64,000 bases of DNA from NCBI GenBank assembly GCA_040954595.2, contig CM082581.2, positions 2,542,001-2,606,000 on the forward strand, read 5' to 3'. Of this stretch, positions 33,223 to 44,830 are shown one piece after another. Made by a program: the position numbers and the translations under genes. The notes beneath the pieces are model-generated. The model worked only from the letters and a program-made list of their open reading frames with translations. It did no database searches and had not been told where the DNA came from. How positions within the stretch are numbered: the first letter of the stretch is position 1; each line of letters begins with the position of its first letter. Source of the stretch: Balanoglossus misakiensis. Its lineage: Eukaryota > Hemichordata.

Positions 33223-35393
33223 GAACCAGGACCTCATCTGCATCATTTCCGGTCATAATCTCTGCAAAAGGTACAATGTGATATCAACAGGTGTTGGTAA
33301 GATTGTGTGGACAGAGTAAGAAGTGAAGCAATTGCTTTACCAATCCACAAGATAAAGCTCTATGACAGCAATGGTGAAAGAAGTGGTAGCCTCACTGTCA
33401 CAGGCTTTCAAGATGATAGCAGACGTAAGAGCATATTACATCACAGTCAAACCAAATAAGTGACTTCATCTGTATGCATATAATTTTGGGGGAAACATTA
33501 CTTTCAAAAATATGAATTTCTTTCACTTCAGCCTGTCAAAAGTAATTGACCTATATATACCCAGCCATGTTCAACTTTCAATACCACATGAATTCAATGA
33601 AAGTATATCTAATGGGCGAAATGTGTTGCTTCTCGCCTGATTTAGCAAAATTGAGTGACATAAATACTGGCTGGAACGGCTTAGTTAAATGAACTTTTGA
33701 AAGTATTTTTGAATTATGATTAGTCTATCACAGTAATAAATTTTGAAATAACACTATATAATACAAGCACTACAAAAAAATGTCAATATTTTATACTACC
33801 TTATAGAATCCGAGGAAATTCCAGAGCATCCAATTGGTGTAGATGATGATGACCATGACTTGTTGATTGATCCTGGTTCCCATGAACACATCCTCTCAGT
33901 AGAAGATGATATACTTGCCCCTGATATCACCATGGACATGAATGACATCGAGCCGACAAGTGTACCTGAAAGGAACATGACATTACATGGTAGCAATGCT
34001 GAGGAGACCCGTTGCAGTATACCAATAGAAGATACAAGACAGACACAGCATAGTACAGGGGAAGACATCAACATGACAGACTGTGATTTGGAAACAGAGC
34101 ACACTGAGGAGACAGTTGAAGCAGAAAGGATGGAAGTCAATGGTATGGAAAATTGCTGCACTCAAGAAGGTAACTATTACTATAGTGAAGTTACCATGTA
34201 TGGGATTGTTCATTTCAAGGTTCCACTCATTCTTATTTCCTCCCCCCCCCCCTATCCCCAAATAAATCTGCAAGCCCACATTCCAAACACATAGTTATGT
34301 CACAGTGCAGGAGATAGTCATTTCAATTTTATTTTAGAAAGGAAAGATAAATGTGTGTGAGCGGGAAAAGATATGAAACATGACACACCCACATATATGT
34401 ACATTTATAATATACCTCATGCTAATACTGTGCCGTGATTCGCCAGAATCCGTCACGTGATAGGAAAATAGAATCGACTATGAACCGCTAGGGAAATAGC
34501 AGAAAAAATATAAACCGGTCACGTGACCCGCGTGAGTGCGCAGACTCGGTCACGTCAATCAGCGTCGCGTCGTCTGACACAATGGCCACCACTGAAGATG
34601 TCGTCTGCCAGCCTCAAGAAAAAATTGCAAGATTTTCCCAGCTGTTAGCATGAGGTTTATTATAAAACACCTATAGCCTGGCCTATATTCGGGCCATAGC
34701 AGCCGTTTTTACCCCCTCGTGACTGTGAGTTACCAGAATCATATGCTATTTCCCTCGGCCGCATATGATTCTGGTAACTCACAGCCCCTCGGGTGTAATA
34801 AACGGCCGCTATGGCCCTCATGGCCAGGCAATAGGTGTTCAATATTTCATGTTGACCTTGTGGAACCCCAGGTCAGTTTAAGTGGCCCAAAAGGAAATCA
34901 CTTTAAGAAAAACTCATTATTATTGCTGTTAAACCTTAATGTTGTTTTCTTGTTTTCATTCAGGCAAGTCAAGTATCAAAGAAGTTGCCAAATCAACAGC
35001 AAAGATAACAGCCACACATGAAGAGTCATCAATCTCAGAGTAAAGTTAGTGATACTTCTTCAACCACGATGGACAGTCTGATATTTGTCCTTGGAGAGAC
35101 AAAAGAAGTCAAATAATTTGATAAATCACGAAATTCTTTGAAGGCCCTTCCCAATGATAAGAAGTTAATAAATGAATATATAGAAGCTAAGGTGAAAGTA
35201 GGAACAAAGCTGATGAAATCATACAGAATAGCCAAGCTGTCAATCAAAGAGTGGGAACAAGAATATTGCATAAATCATGGGGGTTGTGCACCAAATTTGG
35301 AAGATTACAAGAGAAATAAACGTATATTGAAATTGTACAAACAAACAAAAATGGCAACACATTTTTTGAAACGCTGGAATATTGATTATAACT
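33223..35393 (+). pseudogene. Family A gene, 3' exons
   Basis: Exon-like blocks between splice-like borders: about 33223-33272 (EPGPHLHHF), 33319-33424 (ending GSLTVTGFQDDSR before GTAAGA), 33805-34170 (acidic, with VDDDDHDLLIDPG, before GTAACT), and from an acceptor at 34963 to a terminal frame ending at 35393. The terminal frame runs SKVSDTSSTTMDSL, a TAA at 35114, then a basic segment (KLINEYIEAKVKVGTKLMKS and KLSIKEWEQEYCIN). The last segment matches the C-terminal basic region I recall for this family. A possible AATAAA lies at 35827. Confidence 0.55.
34650..34850. repeat. Foldback palindrome with ~80-bp arms
   Basis: AACACCTATAGCCTGGCC at about 34666 pairs with GGCCAGGCAATAGGTGTT ending at 34839. 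The inner part (GAGTTACCAGAATCATATG against CATATGATTCTGGTAACTC) is perfect. It lies in the intron before the last family A exon. No coding sequence. Confidence 0.85.
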
Positions 35394-36417
35394 GAGAGGT
35401 GAAGTATTTCCAGCGGTATGTGCATGCAATTTGATTACTCAGTGTGGACATATTTTGTACACTACACGTACATTCAGAAATATGGCATATTTTTCTAATG
35501 ACATGGAGATTTTTGTGACTTCTGATGCAGAGTAAATATATAAGATATTGTTAACTTTGGTGAATTTAAGTTCATTTTGTTGTGGTTTAATTTACTGTAA
35601 ATAATTTTTCCAAATGTTTGCATTGTATAATTTACTTCCAAATCAGATGTTCTTTCCTTGTCATTTGCTACCAAAATTTAGTACCAAATGCATGGCATTT
35701 GTATGTCTGTGTTCAGGCTGTGGCCACAACCAATCTTGTAGCTGTGGCTGAGACTTTCAATTTTCTGCTTGATGTTGTCACAGACATTTTCTTAATATAT
35801 CGTATACTAATGTTATATGTCAGTTTAATAAACAATAACTTTGTAGTTTTGAATTTTGATGGAAAGGCAATCATCTATATTTGTCACTCATAAAAATGCA
35901 CATTTCTTGACAATGTTGTTGAACCACTTCTCCCAAAATAATGGGACCCTTTGGTTTCAACCCCCAACCTGGCAATGTTCAAATCTCACATTGTAAACAC
36001 CACCTGCACCTGCACTTTATTAATACAAGGAGACTGGAAACAGTGTGCTACACAATAAATTGAGACAAAGGAGTGTTACAAGACTTAACAAACAAGTAAT
36101 TAACATATGGCCTAGTTGCACAGGAAAATGTTACAAACAAGTTTTTCCCGCCCAAGTCAGAGTGTGCGTGGCGTGGGTCCATAGCTGCAGCTGTGGTGTT
36201 TTCTGGCTAATTGTACTTTTCCTTTTTACGGGCTCTTTTTCCGTGTCGATCAGAAAATTGCCCGCAAAATGTCAGACAAAAATTGCCAGAAAACACCACA
36301 GCTATGACCCAGAATGAGATTATACTTAGGCCGTCCTCTGCATGCCATACTATCGATCGCATGTACCGAACGAAACTCGCATCACATGCAAACCGAAAAT
36401 AGCTGATAAGAACTTAC
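35394..36417. other. No gene seen; 3' flank of family A pseudogene
   Basis: AT-rich. Around 36180-36305 an imperfect inverted repeat is visible (CATAGCTGCAGCTGTGGTGTTTTCTGGC against CCAGAAAACACCACAGCTATG), another small foldback. Confidence 0.45.
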
Positions 36418-36631
36418 CTTCATTGTACAGTTTACCGTAAAAAGCAGTCTTACACCGACGATTACGTTGGCAGGAAATGAAGGCATCGACTAAAACAACA
36501 TGAATCGGATGTACCGCGTACCGCCCACACGATGCACATGTCTGTCGCGATACAATACCATAGACTATTTTACTTCTGTCCATTCGCTCGCAAACGTCGT
36601 TTTCTGAATGTGTTCTGAGCTTTGGGCACAT
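36418..36631 (-). CDS. Cys-rich putative first exon (minus strand)
   Basis: ATG at 36631 opens a frame (MCPKLRTHSENDVCERMDRS, or starting at the second Met) that runs to a good donor, GAAG-GTAAGT, at 36418, phase 1. It encodes C-x2-C-G and further Cys (QTCASCGRY, then ISCQRNRRC), which could bind metal. The region is CG-rich, as a promoter would be. I see no matching downstream exon to the left, so the gene remains unidentified and could be a relic. Confidence 0.4.
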
Positions 36632-36719
36632 TTAAGGACCGAAACGGGGAGATTTTTGACATTTTTTTGCCGAATTTTCGTCAAAACCTCGCCGTTTCGG
36701 TCCACGCCCGCCCACACAT

Positions 36720-37452
36720 CATGGAGGTACTAGAGAGATGGAGCGAGGACGCTATTGTTTCCTATAAACCCCATGTGCGTCTTAATCTGTTTGCAAATAA
36801 CATTAGGATCTCATCCTTTTATCACCTGATAGGCGTTCATAAAAGCTGTGCGCTTGCGTAGATAAACAAATTATAGCTGGCGGCGTGTCTCCATGATTTA
36901 CATTTAGCATATTCAACCAGACCAAACTGCTGTGCCGAAAGTCTCTGCACTAGCAATTACAATGGTGACTATCGAGTATCCCACACCATCCCACGCGAAC
37001 AAAAATAATTGCATCGGGAAGATTGGTTTTCAAAGAAAACCTAAGAACTTATTGTTTTTTGCGGAAGTTTGCGAAAAACTCAAAATATACATTTCAAAAT
37101 CATGCTTTTTGGTTGTACAAAGAAGAAAAATAACGCCACAAGTCTTCCAAGACGTCCGCCTGACACGTTTCCGGTAGTGGTGATGCGTAAACTTCACCCC
37201 TAGATGTAAATAAAAGTCACCACGCATATGTAGTACGCTCGTCCGCGATGTGCGCATAGTGTTTTTAATATCATAGAAATATTACCCCGTAGATCTTGCA
37301 AACCTAACTGTAAAATCGGCGGTAACGCACAGTGGGTTCAAAGGACGCTATCAACACAGAAACACAAAGACTTAAGAAGCTTATCACACTTCAGAAGAAA
37401 GGGAGTTAATCCGCTTAAAATCCGTCCTCGCTCCTTCTCTCTAGTACCTCCA
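36720..37452. repeat. Inverted repeat pair enclosing 670 bp
   Basis: CATGGAGGTACTAGAGAG-type sequence at 36720-36751 recurs reversed at 37423-37452 with one mismatch. Both read ATG GAG GTA CTA GAG AG towards each other. The spacer is CG-containing and not self-complementary. Confidence 0.65.
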
Positions 37453-38014
37453 TGCACACATGAAACCACGCAACCACGAGGCTGAAGCCTTGGAAACCAC
37501 CTAAGCTCGGCAATGCGTGTGTGCTCATGAATATGTAATATCTAATTCGCATATTCATGAAAAAGTAACCAAAAAAACAGGAAAACATGTTTAAAATACC
37601 AATAAAAAATTTAACAAGTGACCTATCGGTCAAAAGAGCTCTGCTGACTTTAACAGTGTAATTTGGGCAATGATGGTAATACCCTATCGGTTTTAATTCA
37701 TAACAATTAATGGGTGAGCATGTTGTTTTGTTGTTTGTGTACATACATGTACAAAGCTTGTACAACAAACCGTAAAAACGGCCTCCTCAAGGAATTTATT
37801 ACTTTCAAAAGTTTCAGCAGCAAAATTGACATTTCAAACTAACCAACTTTGAGCTAAATACTTTTAAATTTCTCCCCTATCTCATTCTATTGAACAAAAC
37901 CAAACATAGACATCATAAGTACATGTATATATCCAAATTCAGCTCGATTCATTGTGCTAAAGAAACAAAAAATTGAATCCTAAAGAACAACATCAAAAGG
38001 AAACACCAAGGTTC
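37453..38014. other. No gene seen; left shoulder of minisatellite
   Basis: Fragments such as TGCTAAAGAAACAAAAAATT and CATATTCATGA resemble decayed units of the array that follows. Confidence 0.4.
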
Positions 38015-38880
38015 TAATTTGCATATTCATGACCCCATCAAAATTCAAATTAACAAAATCAGGTAGGGGCACAATAACACACATTCCTACCAAATTTCCG
38101 CTCCATTGTACATGTAGTTATGGAGAAGAAGATTTTTGACCAAAAATTCTATTTTTAGATCTAATTTGTATATTCATGACCCCATCAAAATTCCGATTAA
38201 CAAAATCAGGTAGGGGCACCATAACACACATTCCTACCAAATTTCAGCGCCATCGAACATGTAGTTGTGGAGAAGAAGATTTTTGACCGAAAATTATATT
38301 TTTAGATCTAATTTGCATATTGATGACCCGATCAAATCTAAATTAACAAAATCAGGTAGGGGCACCATAACACACATTCCTACCAAATTTCAGCTCCACC
38401 GTAAATGTAGCTAGGGAGAAGAAGATTTCTGACCAAAAATTCTATTTTTAGATCTAATTTGCATATTCATGACCCCATCAAATCCAAATTTACAAAATCA
38501 GGTAGGGGCACCATAACACACATTCCTGCCAAATTTCAGGTCCATTGTACATGTAGTTGTGGAGAAGCAGATTTTTACCAAAAGTTCTATTTTTAGATCT
38601 AATTTGCATATTCATGACCCCATCAAATCCAAATTTACAAAATCAGGTAGGGGCACCATAACACACATTCCTGCCAAATTTCAGGTCCATTGCACATGTA
38701 GTTGTGGAGAAGAAGATTTTTACCAAAAGTTCTATTTTTAGATCTAATTTGCATATTCATGACCCCATCAAATCCAAATTAACAAAATCAGTTAAAGGCA
38801 CCATAACACACATTCCAACCAAATTTCAGCTAAATATGCCCAGTTGTTTTAAAGAAGAAGATTGAAATACAAAAAGTTGA
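38015..38880. repeat. Six-unit minisatellite, ~146-bp period
   Basis: The block GCATATTCATGACCCCATCA recurs at 38021, 38168, 38315, 38461, 38606 and 38751 (spacings 145-147 bp). Each unit also has AAAATCAGGTAGGGGCACCA and GTGGAGAAGAAGATTTTTGA. The spacing is close to one nucleosome minus linker; that is only an observation. Confidence 0.9.
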
Positions 38881-38938
38881 CGGACGACGGACGACAGACG
38901 ACGGACGACAGACGACGGACGACGGACGGACACTTATC
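38881..38938. repeat. GACGGAC/GACAGAC short minisatellite
   Basis: Alternating GACGGAC and GACAGAC heptamers end the 146-bp array and are followed by ACACTTATCAACCTACTGC. Array plus heptamers probably form one composite element, since the last array unit runs directly into them. Confidence 0.85.
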
Positions 38939-41900
38939 AACCTACTGCTACAGCTCGGCTGACACAAGTGACAGCAGAGCTAAAAAACTAAACATTTGCA
39001 GTTTTTCTTTATTTACAATTTGATATATTTTTAGATTTTCAGTCAACATTTTTTTAATTTTTCGAGTTTTTTTAAACATGCCGGGTTCAGAGATTTGTCC
39101 TTCCATGACTAGGGAAGCAATCAGGGATCGTAACATACGTCGGGTGCGGGATAACACTGTCCGCGGAAATGTTGATTTTGTTGCCCCAACTACTGAAGAT
39201 AAGACAGCAATTTAACGTAAAATTTCAAAGCTTCGAACTCTGATGAAGGAGGGTAGGGCAACAAATTTTGACGTGTTATCAACGGTACTTGATTTCTTCC
39301 TGACGAGTCACGAAACGAACGGCAATGGTGGTATGCGTGACGAACCAGAAGAAGGTGCTTTCCACGAACCCGTGTACCAGAGGTGTCCAATAGAACGGAC
39401 TGATGACCAGATGTATTTGACAACGACCCTCTCTGTCCAGAACCTCGTAAAAACTGTCGAATCACACTCCGGAGCATGTCGAGGAACTCTTGCCTCAAAG
39501 CGCACGACTATGATGGGCCACGCGGGGAGGGTCAGTTTCAAGTGCGAGGAAGGTCACGGATTCAATTGGAATTCTTCGCCGTATTTACCAAACGGGAGAC
39601 TACTCGTCAACTACAGGTAAGTGTAAATACAGTGACATTGTATGATACGGACTTATATTGTTTTTTCATCTTTTATTTACCCAGAATACGTCAATGTATT
39701 ATGCTCTCGCGTCGTAACTTTGAAATGCTATGAACATTATCCAACAGATTGTTACACGGGTTGTTGTCAGCTGGCGTACGGACGCGGACTTATGATACTG
39801 TAACCAGCGGTGCAAATATGGGGTCGTTGAAGGACAAGTATAGAACGAAATGTAAGCTTACACTTTTTTATAGCTGAAACTATCTAGTTTTATATTTATT
39901 TGTGATCAGTCCTACTTTTAGTGTGGTCAACTTACATTGATTCTCAGACAGTTTCAACATATTGCATGACCATGGAGTTACAGACATGACTGCAGCATAT
40001 AAAGACATGTCAAGACAATTTTTTTTTTTCCAAATGTATTAACTGTCGACCATCATCACAGTCACCCCATGACTGTGATGGCATATAAAGTAGGCAAATC
40101 ATCACTAATATTTCTCGTCTGTCTGTTTTTTTTATTCAGTTTTTGAGAAGTACCGACAAACTGTCCACAATGAAGCGGTCAAATCCATGGATGATGCATT
40201 AAACGAGGTATGACATTTCACCACCCAAAAACAACTAAATAAATGTTATTTGATATTTTTATCATGCCACATTTTATCCGCGTGTTCATATAGGCCTAAT
40301 ACATTTTGTTTTTGAATCCAATTTCAGGAAATCGCATCGGAAGACCGCACCATTAAGCTGGGGATTGAAAATATGAGCGATGCATGACACGGTACATGAA
40401 AGAATGCACAAAACTCTGACATAGTTGTACTTGGTGACATGTATGTAACAACTTTTCGTTAGAAATAACATTTTTCATCTCTATGGCAATGATGGTTATA
40501 TGTATGGTAATGTGTTACCCTTACACGCACTCAATCGCATCGCTATTTCTGTCGACAGTGAGTATTGTGTTTGGCATCAACACTACTTCTCCGAACTGAC
40601 ATGCCGCATGCTTTGACGTATACTGTTATTGTAATATATGGCAATTTTGGATTAAATTCGACTAACTTTATTTGTAACTATTTGTCTTTGTTTTAGAACC
40701 CATAAGTGCATCCATAAGAAGTTGGTCAGGAAGCACGATGACCCGTGTTCCCAAAGACACGAGATGTTTGGGATCAGGCGATTTTATAACTGGGCTGATG
40801 AAAAAGGTAAAACATAGTATTAACACGGTGCTTTCCCATCGGTATCAGTAAAATCCTTGCTAAATGTTTTTACAAAACTAGACGCATGTACATGGACCAC
40901 ATATAAAACGATAATTATAATTCTATGCAAGAAAATATGTCACACTGACAACCGGCTATTGCAAATGATTACATTTACAGGGGTTCCAATTTTAGTTCAT
41001 GGCCACAACAACGCGTCTGTAAACAAATTCCTGCGAGAGGAAAGGCCAGATACCATCAGCAGCAACGACACATGGCATGGTAAGGCTTCATTCTTACTTG
41101 ACAGGGGAAGGTGTAGCAGCAAAAACACTCCAATTTAGTACATGTACATAAGGACGTCACATACATTTTTAGCTGACGACTTTTGATCATCTGTAAACTT
41201 ATAATTTGAAAGTGAATATGTGAATTCAGGTTTGTTTTCAAGGCAGAGTTGCATCAATCCAGGCACCATTAATTGATTCTGTTTCATCGTGTACACGTGG
41301 GCGAGGAGCTGTACCATCAATGCTTGTTTTTATTTTACAGTTACCAAGGCAATAGGCCGAGAGATGAAACGAGTAACCACGGGGACACAACGAAACATGA
41401 ACGTAACCTGGCACCCTGAACTTGCAGATAAAGGTAAAATCACACACATTTTATGTTTTCTCAATCGCAATGTTAAGTTTTCACTTTTGGTCAGGTATCT
41501 GTGGTGACGAGTTTCTGTTTCATGTTCAGTTTTATGCGTTGAATATTTTTTTTCTCTTATGCAGCTTTGAAAATGGAGATATTAAACGTAAAGCCATTTC
41601 GTTTGTGATAACAATTATTACAAATTCAACTATGTGTTCACCTCTCCACAGGGGCCAATGTAAAGACACATTGCTACTGGGCCATGACACGGGCAAAACA
41701 ACACCTTCTGGACAATGGCAACACAACCCGGGCACGAACCGAAGCAGCGGCGCTAATCCGAAAAAAATTACACAATATTGTCGCTCATTATCAGGTAATT
41801 ACCTTTGAATGAAACAAAAATAACTTTTTTGATTAAATAAAATAGTTGAAAATGTAACCATCGCCATCACACATTCTTTTAAAGTTATCTGTGGATGCCA

Positions 41901-42210
41901 ACATCAGGACAAAACCGTGACTGTGCTTCTTAATTTCCATCAAATAGACGGTACATGTTATCTTTTCGATCTGTAGGATAATCACGCTGGGTGTGACCCA
42001 AAATCGAGGTGTCGGAATAGCGCGAATTACGAAGCATCGTTCCGCCCAATCAGGCAATCGAAAGCAGCTGACCTCCTGAGGCATGCTGTTAGAAAGACGC
42101 AGCTGTACAAGAAGCCAGAGAATTATGTTGATGTGAGTTTTTTTAAGTATTACATAGCATGAGGTAAATGTAGGTGTGCTTAGCTATGTGTATTGAATGA
42201 CAATGTTTTT

Positions 42211-42373
42211 ATATATAATCCCATGATATTTTTCTTTGTTTGACGTCATCGTATACGAGTGGTTTTCGCGGAGCCGTGCAACTTCGAGCCGTAGGCGAGA
42301 AGTTGTACGACTCCGCGAAAACCACGAGTATACGATGACGTTAAACAAAGAAAAATATCATGGGATTATATAT
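42211..42373. repeat. Foldback palindrome in intron 9 of family B gene
   Basis: ATATATAATCCCATGATATT at 42211 pairs with its complement ending at 42373. The arms are about 75 bp and include TCGCGGAG and CTCCGCGA. The centre is GAGCCGTAGGCGAG, nearly the same core as the otherwise different palindrome at 24241-24383. Confidence 0.9.
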
Positions 42374-43317
42374 TTATCACATGAACAGTCTTCTTATTTT
42401 CGTTAGAAGAGGTAGGGTTAAAATATTCCAATATCTTGCTAAAATATTCGAGCGGCCTTGCAGTTTATTTAGCGGGATTACGTTATTTCCCCTGCGCAAC
42501 GATCTGTGGCCCCCACGAGATATGCTAATTATGGAATCCCTTTCATTCATAAAGTGAAATTGACTTTCAAGTTTATACACTTTTGCGTCTTGTCTACCAA
42601 TCAGATTCGCGGAGTCAGTCACATGGGCCGAATTTTGATACATTCTGCCTGTCAATCATCGTCTCGCGCTGTGTACATGTCAACACAACGTCCTAGCAAG
42701 TCATCGCGTCGAGTTCGCCCGCAAAGTTATGCTGCGAGTCGCAGTTTGACAGAAAAAATGACGCGCTTCATGTAAAACTGTATGAAAAAATAACAGTTCC
42801 ATCGCCATATATCCTAAAACCGTTATTGTGGCAGGATATTAAAAATATTAGTCCAGGAACGATGTTCAAGGTTGCGTTTTCGTCGGCCTGGCTAGTCAGT
42901 GGAGTTGTGTTTCCGCAGAAACTACAACCCTCGTACAGAATCTCATCCTCGAACCCCAAACAAATGTTTTCGATGCTCAAACAAATGAACTGCGACGTTT
43001 TTCCACGTCTTATACATTTCGTTGACCGGTGGACAGAATACAGAGTGTTAGTCGTCCCGCTCAGGTGGCTCGAAACCATTCTCGTAACTTCCGTAAGCCT
43101 AAAATCAAGTGTGCTGGCTCGCTCGGGATCGACCAGGCTCGCTAGCTGCAAGCACACATTCACGATCGTAGCGTCAACTTTTCAAATTCTACCTTTCTCG
43201 TATTGATTTTACCCAGCGATATTCTTATGCAACCTCAACTACGGGTACATCCACTTGTTATTCCGTTTTACAAGAAAGTTACAGCGACGGGCGAATCAGC
43301 GAAAATAGTTCCGGTTG

Positions 43318-43370
43318 ATGACGTAGAACAGGGGAAAATTCGGATTTTTTGTTCGACCTGTTCTACGTCA
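43318..43370. repeat. Short inverted repeat in intron 9
   Basis: TGACGTAGAACAGG and CCTGTTCTACGTCA are perfect 14-bp arms with a 25-bp loop. Could be a hairpin or a pair of CRE-like TGACGT sites; no way to decide from sequence. Confidence 0.7.
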
Positions 43371-44216
43371 CACAGGTCGCTATACGGGCCAGTTCATGTG
43401 ATAAAGCTTGAAACACGATTTCAGAATACAGGTACATGTAGTTACAATGTGAAGTGTTTGAACACCACCATGCAGCAGATAGAGCATAGCAGTATTTCTC
43501 TCAGGCTTTCTTGTACCGAGATTATGCATTGTAGTTTTTGTCAGCTATATGCAGACACGATTATGGAAAACCAAAGTCTCTACTCTTTGTAAAGATTTTA
43601 TTTTATTTTCCATTCTAGTGTAAAGACACACACTATGTTGAGAGCTTCAACAATGTTGCGCATCCCATTAAAAAAAACTCCTATAAATTTAGGAGTGATC
43701 TCACCTGTCTGGACTGGGTAAGTTTTATTTTATTTCCGAGTGTGTTCATGTTTTCCCCATGATAATTTACAATGTTTCTGTGCAAGCTTATCACTGACAA
43801 AACAATAAAATATGACGCAGAAGCGAAAGTGGTGTTAGTTTCGCAGTTTATTGAAACTGTTACTTGAACACTGTCTAATTTCCAGAATGAGAATGTAGAC
43901 CGGCCGTCAACCAATACCAGGAGGAGTCGGCGAGGAAGGCAGTACAGGAGGAGGTCTGAGCGCAGGGTATTGACGGAAAAAACAAGTCGTTGGAGGACCA
44001 ATGTGTGGAGGCGTTTTGTCAAAGAAGTTTTTAGTGCCTCTCTGTAGAAACCCAGAGACGTATGCTCTAGTGCATACACATACCAAACGGCCCTTATCAG
44101 GGCTACCACATCCTTCAAAAAGAGAACTACCGTAATCACCAAAACACTTCGTAATAAAAAATTAAAAAGAAATGCACAAATCATTACACAGGCACACATA
44201 CTCACATATAAAAGTG

Positions 44217-44222
44217 AATAAA
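44217..44222 (+). promoter_or_regulatory. Candidate polyadenylation signal of family B gene
   Basis: AATAAA 170 bp downstream of the TAG stop at 44045-44047, in otherwise non-coding A-rich sequence. Position fits a 3' UTR end; not proof of use. Confidence 0.4.
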
Positions 44223-44571
44223 GAAGTACACTACACACCCGAGGATAGGACTTTGGTGTTATTTTAATGTACCATTCATTTTTGTCTAAAACAATCACCA
44301 CTCAAAGAAAACTGCCAAAAATAAAGATGTATCGCATTATAATATGTACAATAATGTCGTCTCTTAAAAAAACCTTAAACGGACTCTTGACTTCAGTGAT
44401 GCCCGGATTTGATGAAATATCGAAACGTACGGAAACGCAGAAAGTCAGTCAAAGAATTGTTTTACTATCAATCACGTGATCTGGCCATGTGACCCACGGC
44501 GTTGTCATTTCCAAGTGACGGGCAAGCAATATTTCGCCATTCAGTAAAAGATTTTTCCGAGTATGTTTTTA

Positions 44572-44830
44572 TTTTAAAAACCGCCAGACACGTACCATGT
44601 ATCCGGTATAATGCCTCCACGCTATTGAAGTTGCCCGTCATCTGGATATTTGAATGCTAACGTAACTGTGCCTGAGCGTGCGTGCGGCTGTACACGGGCG
44701 CGACAGCTTCACGAGTGCATATAGCCGCGCCTATAGGCCCATGTCGCAATAGCAATAGATAGGACTTTCTACCTGCAAATCATGACGCACCAAGTATCAA
44801 GACATGCTGCCAATCATTTATAGTTTTGGT
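44572..44830. repeat. Dispersed repeat, partner at 3.2 kb
   Basis: Same blocks and order as 3239-3475 (AACCGCCAGACACGTACC, TTTGAATGCTAACG, CAAGACATGCTGCC), with a different middle. Confidence 0.55.

Larger units (their letters stand above)
39078..44047 (+). pseudogene. Family B transposon-like gene, 11 exons, three stops
   Basis: Exons 39078-39616, 39748-39851, 40140-40207, 40328-40440, 40697-40806, 40981-41079, 41341-41433, 41652-41794, 41977-42132, 43619-43717 and 43886-44047 have GT-AG borders. Their phases join without a break into 562 codons. Landmarks: LVHGHNNASVN, NDTWHG, WHPELADK, THCYWAM, C-x4-SRC, DTHYVESFNN, and a basic tail (RRSRRGRQYRRR). I recognise this block order from multi-copy uncharacterised, transposase-like proteins of cnidarians and echinoderms; activity unknown. 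The His/Asp/Cys residues suggest a metal-dependent nuclease fold, an inference only. Three in-frame stops (TAA 39213, TGA 40385, TGA 40397) are the only damage apart from a seemingly shortened stretch after FNNVAH in exon 10. Confidence 0.75.

Noticed and set aside
38015-38880. Regular 146-bp repeats considered as a CRISPR-like array
   Set aside because: The whole unit is repeated, without variable spacers, and the genome is eukaryotic.
42768-43206. Overlapping open frames of about 130 codons on both strands in intron 9 of family B
   Set aside because: Neither has a recognisable motif, and the two mirror each other. They might be a fragment of another element but I cannot support a gene.
43681-44301. 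A 206-codon minus-strand open frame
   Set aside because: It lies antisense to the last two exons of the family B gene and has no splice context or motif.
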